Part shown: in pieces, positions 16,278-21,890 of the stretch
Position numbering within the stretch: the stretch's first letter is position 1
Layout: each line of letters starts with the position of its first letter
Assembly (NCBI GenBank): GCA_030180075.1
Contig: JASNJN010000342.1
Coordinates: forward strand, 1-21,890
Direction of reading: 5' to 3'
Origin: Mikrocytos mackini
Taxonomy: Eukaryota > Endomyxa > Ascetosporea > Mikrocytida > Mikrocytiidae
DNA: 21,890 nucleotides
Notes under the pieces: generated by a model
Seen by the model: the letters and a program-made list of their open reading frames with translations, nothing else
Databases searched by the model: none
What the model was told of the DNA's origin: nothing
Program-made: the position numbers and the translations under genes

Positions 16278-18655
16278 ATGGAATGCTTACACTGTCCCAG
16301 AACATTTGACACCGTCCGCGGGCTAGGCATTCACGTTTCTAAGACACATAAAGACAAAGCTTCTTTATTTAAAATATGTTCAGACTGTGGAAAGGATTTT
16401 ACAACACAAAGAGGCTATTATGAACATATAAAGATACACTTCCCCGACAAGATCAAAAAAAGGAGAAACTATATTATTGCAATATTTGCCCTGAATCAAA
16501 ATCAACTCCTAGGGATTTTATGACACATTTAAAAAATTCACAATTTATCGAAGCAATCGACGAATCTGTTGTTTTTGCTAAAAGAGATGAACTTGATACG
16601 TATTTGGCCATGATTTTGTCAACTGAAACAACAACATTCTACAAGTATTCTGGAAGCAAAGATTTGAAACAAGCTACAACATCCTACTATAAATGTGCAC
16701 ATAATACAGAGTCTGAAAACTGTATCGCATATGTCCGTTTGTATGATTATTCCAACAACAAATTTAAAATTTCCTCCCTATTATACCATAACCACGACAC
16801 ACAATTAGATAAGATAAAAGTTCCTCCTCAAAAAAAGAAAGAATTAATCAACAAAATTAAAATGAAAATAGACATTAGAGAGATATACAGAGAGCTTCTT
16901 ATGGATGCAAATATTGAGATAACGAAAAAATCGGAAATGATAACATTAGGATACTTAAGGTACCTAAAATATAGGTATGCCGATTCAGAAAGGCTGTCTA
17001 TAAACGATTTAGAGAGTTTAAAACTAAATGTGAAGACAGTAAAGAGCAATAACAACGATCAAATGTTTACATTTTTAAAAATTTTAAAAGAGGATAAAGT
17101 TAAAAAAGATATTTGCACAACGTTTATTTTTGCATTTTCAAGCCCAAGTATTAAGGAGGGTGATTGGAAGGGCAATATGACGATTTTAGCAGATGCGACT
17201 TACGGGACAAACTATTACGGGTATTCGTTGATAGTGTTCGGGAAATTAACAGGAGGTATTACATTCCAACCATTTCTGTATATTATATCGGACCAAGAGA
17301 CGGAAGCGGTTTGCAGAATTGTATTGTCTGAGTTCTCAAATTTTATTAAATTTAAAATTTCTGCTTCCTTCTTTATGTCTGATATGTCGCCTATATTCTT
17401 CAATTCCTGGTGTGCAACATTCCATACAAAACCGAACTGGTTATATTGTATGTGGCACATGAAGAAAGCGGTTCGTCGGCAGTTATTTACAAAAGAAAGA
17501 GACGAAATGGTGAGAAATACAATAGAAAAGAAACTTGAGAAGTTAACAAAGATTACAACAGAAAAGGAATTTATCAACAAGTTAAAGGCATTTGAGAAGT
17601 ATTGTAGTCGTAACTCGCCATCATTCTTCGAATACTTCTCTAAATACTACTCTCCCGTGTATGAAAGATGGGCACTACATGCTCGGCTTGACTGCGACCT
17701 CAACACCAACATGTTTGTTGAGGCGTATTTTGGAGAATTCAAGCGTACTTACCTGTTATATAAGTCAAAAAACAGACTCGACTTCGTCTTCAAGGCAATT
17801 CTAATTTACGATAAACATATAAGGTTATCTAATTCACGAAGGAGCATTTCTAAGCAGAAACAATTTATGGGGTATAGGCAGGTAAAGGCCCTGGAGAAAC
17901 ACAATAAAGCTAAAACTTTAAAAATCGATAACTTTAACTTTAACGCAGAACAAATAACAGTGAGCTATAAGAAGCATACTATTACGCTTGGCAGTTGTCG
18001 TGATTGCTCAGTTAACTGTTCTATTCTGTGCGGCGTTTGTCAAATATGTGTACATCGTTACAAATGTACATGTCTTTCATTTCAATCCCGCAAAGAGCTG
18101 TGTAAACATATACACATAGCTCATACTGTGTTTACAGAGAATCTTCTAAAACTAAATGCCGGGACAAAAGAAGCTGAATCAGAACTAATTCAAGATGCAG
18201 ACACACATAAGAGAAACGAACTGGGCCAAAATAACACAATAAATACACTACCGAATGAAGAAGACAACATGTCTATAGAGGGCTACAATTTAAATTGCGA
18301 TTTTGGTTTAGATTATTACGTGGGTGGGTTAAGTGGGAACATGAACATAGAGCGAGAACTCAAGGATAACAATGTAAGGAATATTGGTTCAAAATCAACA
18401 ATAATGGAAGAGCTTGTTAATGATAAATTACAAAAGAAAATTAAAAATTCAATTCAGATTCTCTTATCTAACATCGAAAAAACTAATGACCAGAGAGTTC
18501 TACGGAAAATTATGGAAGAAATACAGCTTTTGAATACATACTGTGAGTGTGAGAATGTAAATGATGGTTCTAAAACAATATTGAATAAAGATAAGAAAAT
18601 GGGAAAGAAACAGAAAACACAGAGGAGTTTCTTTAAGAATAAGACAAATAATTAA
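16278..18655 (+). pseudogene. near-intact MULE transposase, split by one frameshift (copy B)
   Basis: This is a Mutator-like (MULE) transposase. From the ATG at 16278 the first frame encodes two C2H2 fingers (C3, C6, H19, H24; C34, C37, H50, H54). At an A7 tract (16455-16461) one missing base moves the sequence into the frame of the 711-codon ORF (16520-18655). Reading that frame back past its ATG recovers a third finger-like motif (CNIC, then MTHLK). In the long ORF's numbering, a FLYWCH-like finger uses C59, C68, H90 and H92. The catalytic triad is D225 (ADATYG), D288 (FMSDMSP) and E401 (NTNMFVEAYFG), with the family's C-x2-H at C310/H313 after the second D. A SWIM finger follows (C516, C518, C528, H530). 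The tail is Lys-rich. The long frame has no stops, so the copy is young, or the shift is a sequencing error or a recoding site. It lies beside the truncated LINE. I could not find terminal inverted repeats. Confidence 0.85.
16455..16461 (+). other. A7 homopolymer at the transposase frame break
   Basis: ATC AAA AAA AGG is read in the upstream finger frame. One extra A, or a -1 slip on AAAAAGG, joins it exactly to the long transposase frame. All sequence before and after is coherent coding sequence, which places the break at this tract. Confidence 0.8.
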
Positions 18656-21522
18656 TGATTTTATATTGGGTTGGTATTTTAATTTTATAATGTCTTCTAG
18701 TTATCAATAGCACAGATGTTTGTTCTTAGCTTAATGTATTCTAACCTAACGATATGCTTTAATGTATATAAATATACCATGTGTTGTCGCTTTTGCTTAT
18801 TCGGCTTGTTTCCATATTAATTCTAAAATTTTACATAATAGGAAACAAAACCGTTTAAAGAGCCGCGGAGTGCACTATTCCTCCCAAAGCTAGATCGTGG
18901 CATGTTTGGGGAAAGACCAATGCTATATAAGAGATTTAATAGATATGTGAACAAGGTTTCAAAACGACCAATCGGCTACTTCTGTCCAGAGGTGTATGAA
19001 GACATAACACTATAAGAAACACGGTCAAGCTGGACAATTATATCTTATTAAACACATATACATAGCAAAAGAAAGACTGATCGTTATCTGCCATTGATTT
19101 ACTAGGAATAATGTTCAATACCTGAATAACTTAATGTCACAGATAGAAGTAAAGACAAAACAATATACTATTTTCTGAATGTATTCATGGTTGAATATAC
19201 TGTTTAACTTGTGAAAGGGTTATGCGTACATAAAGCTATCTTATTTTTAAACTCAACATGACTCAATCAGAACATGTCCGATTTTTTTGGATAACTAAAC
19301 GATGAAGTGTGGGTTTCTAATAGTTATATCAGAGAGAGTTAACATTCTTTTTCTGAACTACGATGATACTTTATTGAATGTAATAAAATTCTATTATTGC
19401 ATAACAATAGAATTGAGGATATGATAGAGTTTCATTCAAATGTCAAAGCCCAAACAACATACAAAACTTTGGTCGAGAAGTTTTATTTATAATTACCAGA
19501 TCAGTGACAAACTTAATCTTATGGAATCTATGTATAAGATTAGTTCTAATAGAACCTATGATGAGCGCAATATATAAGACGAATGACAGCTAACAGCTAA
19601 TAGCTTCTCTAGAAATCATGCAGATTGATAATAGGGGATAATCTTATTAGAACGTCAATGCCTATAGTAATGGTCAATGAAATAAAGATATAAAACATTT
19701 CATTGGATTACGGTTTAGAAGTATATTTGTAAACCATTCTAGTACTTTCAGACAGGATGACAAGTAAATGATTGGTGTAAAGTCAATGGGTGCCAGACAC
19801 CATGTGAATAATATATCAAGGACGTATCTAATCCATACAACCCAACACATTATAGAAGTAATACAGTGACAACCGCATGAATGTTGGGAAAAGGGCGAAA
19901 TTCAGAGTACCCAGAGATTAAAATAATGAAATTGCCACTGCAACGTTTCGCCAACGACATTCCCATGATTTCCTTATTCTTTATGATGGTTGAATGAGAG
20001 ATCCATATTATAATCTCTAATAACCACGAGTAATACCATACGGATTCTACAACTCGTCAAATACATACCAAACTAATACGGTCCAGCACCAATATTCAGA
20101 GAATGGCCGCAACCAAAACGGGGAATTATGGAACATCCAAAATTAAACAAAAACCATGAAGAAAGCACTCAAACGGCCCACGAATATGTAAATAAGCATT
20201 ATGTAAACGGTGCGTTAAGAATTGAAGACATTCATTGTAAACGCATCAATCAATTTGTTTATTTCATGTTTACTAAAATAAAAACAACTTGAGCAATAGA
20301 GTGATAAAGAATAGATAGATGGAGGTTTGTCAAAAGTCCTTCAATGATTATGAAACACAAACTCAAAGAAAAGACCATAATAGTTACCACAATCTCAGAT
20401 ATTGGGATATTCATGCTTAACGATCTGAAAACAGGCATTCTAAATGATCATATCACTGTTATACTACACAAAAATCGCCCACTTCAATAAACTATCATAG
20501 TCCTACGAGATCAAGATTGAGTTAGACCGAAAGTTTGTTTATGGAATGAAATTCTTTAAGCTTGAAATATGGAGTTATTGGTAATACGGACTTAATACAT
20601 ATAATTCGTTCATCGGTCAATTTGATAGCCAGCAAATTATTGCTCCATATAATAGACTTTCATTCTCGGAATTGATAGATGCTTTAAATTACACTTCCAA
20701 CCCATCTCAAAGAACTGGGGGTTATACGAAATCGTTCAGTATATTTTGATGGGCACTCTGTTGGCATTCAAATATTTACCAATGATAGCTGTTGTTAACT
20801 TTACTATGTTAGTGGAAAATCACAGAAATATAACATTACAAACAGACCTTTAATTGCAGCTGTTGCAAGGAGTTGATCATGATACTTAACATTCAGAAAA
20901 GTTCAAATAATTCTAACAAAAAGTGGTATATCCGACGCTTAACAGACTTACGCAGCTCAAAACACTGTTATATTGTCGAGTTGTTAACATGATATTGGGA
21001 ATTTGTCACATAGAAATTCCCGGGTTTATTGTTTGTTTATGAACTCAAATACAAAGAACAAACGATCAACAAGTAAAACGAAAACATTAGAATCTTATGG
21101 TTTGTTTTATTCACAATAGTTTCCTTAATCAACCAAACAGATTTTATACAAATCAGAAATAGATATACAGAAACGAAATTAAACAATTGTATAGTTGATT
21201 GAAAAGTTTGGATATAGACAAATTAATGAAGATAATGCTACACCTACTGAAACAAAAAGATACCAACAAACTGTAATTACTCTTTGGCATAGAGAAATTT
21301 GCATATAAATCGAAAATAATGGAATAGAAGAAAATTTACAATATTGTTGCATTTCATTCGTATGGTTACCAATGTGACAAATATCGACCAAGAAAATGTT
21401 AAACATCGACAGTATAAAGATTCTAATAACCGTTGACTATATTGTAATAGAATTAGCCTCTCATAGTATTTATGTGTTATAGGAAATTGCCAACAAATGA
21501 CAACTACATATGAGGAGCATAG
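18656..21522. other. 2.9-kb stretch without recognised genes
   Basis: Apart from the 57-codon open frame at 18842-19015, no frame longer than about 80 codons occurs and none has a recognisable motif. The texture differs from other spacers in the window: few A or T runs of six or more between about 18950 and 21500, and no obvious repeats, tRNA boxes or transposon ends. It could be decayed coding DNA, a non-coding RNA locus or plain spacer; I cannot decide. Confidence 0.4.
18842..19015 (+). CDS. 57-codon open frame, possible gene fragment
   Basis: The frame is open from after a TAG to a TAA at 19013. Its only internal ATGs are at 18902 and 18926. The encoded peptide (LFLPKLDRGMFGERPMLYKR and on to a KRPIGYFCPEVYEDITL end) has balanced, protein-like composition and a locally higher GC content. 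There is no homology I can name. It may be the last piece of a lost gene or a chance frame. Confidence 0.2.
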   Translation, partial: ETKPFKEPRSALFLPKLDRGMFGERPMLYKRFNRYVNKVSKRPIGYFCPEVYEDITL

Positions 21523-21757
21523 AATCAAAAGAGCGCAAAAAATATTTTACGCGCTTTTTTGAAAAATAATCTTTAGGTCAAATTATAATCTTTTAGAAAT
21601 TATATAAAAATAAAAATTTCCAGCTTATTTTAGATCTGATTGTAATATTTGTATAGAAATTCGAAAAATCAAAAATTTCGTACTTGTAATATATAAAAAG
21701 AAAATTTAAAAAAAATTCAAAATTCCTCCGAGGTGATTTTTATGCGCTCTTTTGATT
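21523..21757. mobile_element. MITE-like element with AATCAAAAGAGCGC ends (235 bp)
   Basis: Perfect 14-base terminal inverted repeats AATCAAAAGAGCGC (21523-21536) and GCGCTCTTTTGATT (21744-21757) extend a few more bases with mismatches. The interior is AT-rich and non-coding. I see no convincing target duplication, so the superfamily is not assigned. It could also be a simple structured repeat. Confidence 0.65.
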
Positions 21758-21890
21758 TTTCATGCATACAAATTCATCCACGTATTTATTAATTTTATCG
21801 AATTGTCTATGTTTGAATATATTATACTTAAGTTTAGAGATGTATTAAACTTTGGGACATCAATAAAGATATATGATATGTAATTTATAA
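21758..21890. other. AT-rich right edge, nothing recognised
   Basis: Sequence after the MITE to the window end carries no coding frame or repeat that I can support. Confidence 0.5.

Noticed and set aside
20100-21000. Semi-open plus-strand frame read through several stops as a decayed gene
   Set aside because: Open pieces of about 45 codons are expected by chance at this AT content, and no ordered family motifs appear.
1-21890. CRISPR arrays, tRNA or rRNA genes
   Set aside because: No regularly spaced direct repeats, no tRNA B-box in a suitable context and no rRNA-like blocks were seen by eye; a covariance-model scan would be needed to exclude small RNAs.

Overview
The window is AT-rich eukaryotic DNA: intronless ORFs under the standard code, a centromere-protein (CENP-C/Mif2) gene, several kinds of DNA transposon and a LINE remnant. 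Compact intronless genes, orphan single-pass membrane proteins and a load of hAT, MULE, piggyBac, pogo and R2/Dong-type elements would fit a transposon-rich microsporidian. That assignment is inference, because no rRNA or other diagnostic gene is present.

Layout. 1-800: a minus-strand orphan membrane-protein gene whose 3' part runs into a perfect 124-bp inverted duplication. 800-2340: nothing coding recognised. 2345-2659: an orphan minus-strand open frame. 2814-3369: a broken piggyBac transposase N-terminus, cut off by a hAT-like MITE (3370-3867). 3868-5121: no gene, one lone pogo-like end. 5122-7193: a decayed MULE transposase gene. 7194-8961: unassigned, with a small tandem repeat and a GC-richer patch. 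8962-9837 (+) and 10609-11280 (-): two convergent type I membrane-protein genes with a hAT MITE between them. 11567-13132 (-): a CENP-C/Mif2 homologue with ACGTCA-type motifs in its upstream region. 13341-14356: a pogo-like element carrying a second hAT MITE nested inside it. About 14930-16099: the 3' end of a LINE with an R2-type endonuclease domain, broken by two frame changes. 16278-18655: a nearly intact MULE transposase (C2H2 fingers, FLYWCH-like finger, DDE core, SWIM finger) split by a single-base shift at an A7 tract. 18656-21522: almost featureless except for one 57-codon open frame. 21523-21757: another MITE.

The host genes do not form an evident operon or pathway. The CENP-C homologue is the only one with a confident cellular role (kinetochore assembly on centromeric nucleosomes). 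The three membrane proteins are orphans. Much of the rest is a record of layered transposon insertion, with two hAT insertions datable relative to their surroundings by intact 8-bp target duplications. The most notable observations are the fold-back inside the first gene, the diverged CENP-C motif, the A7 frameshift in an otherwise complete transposase, and the perfect 38-bp GC palindrome inside the hAT MITEs.
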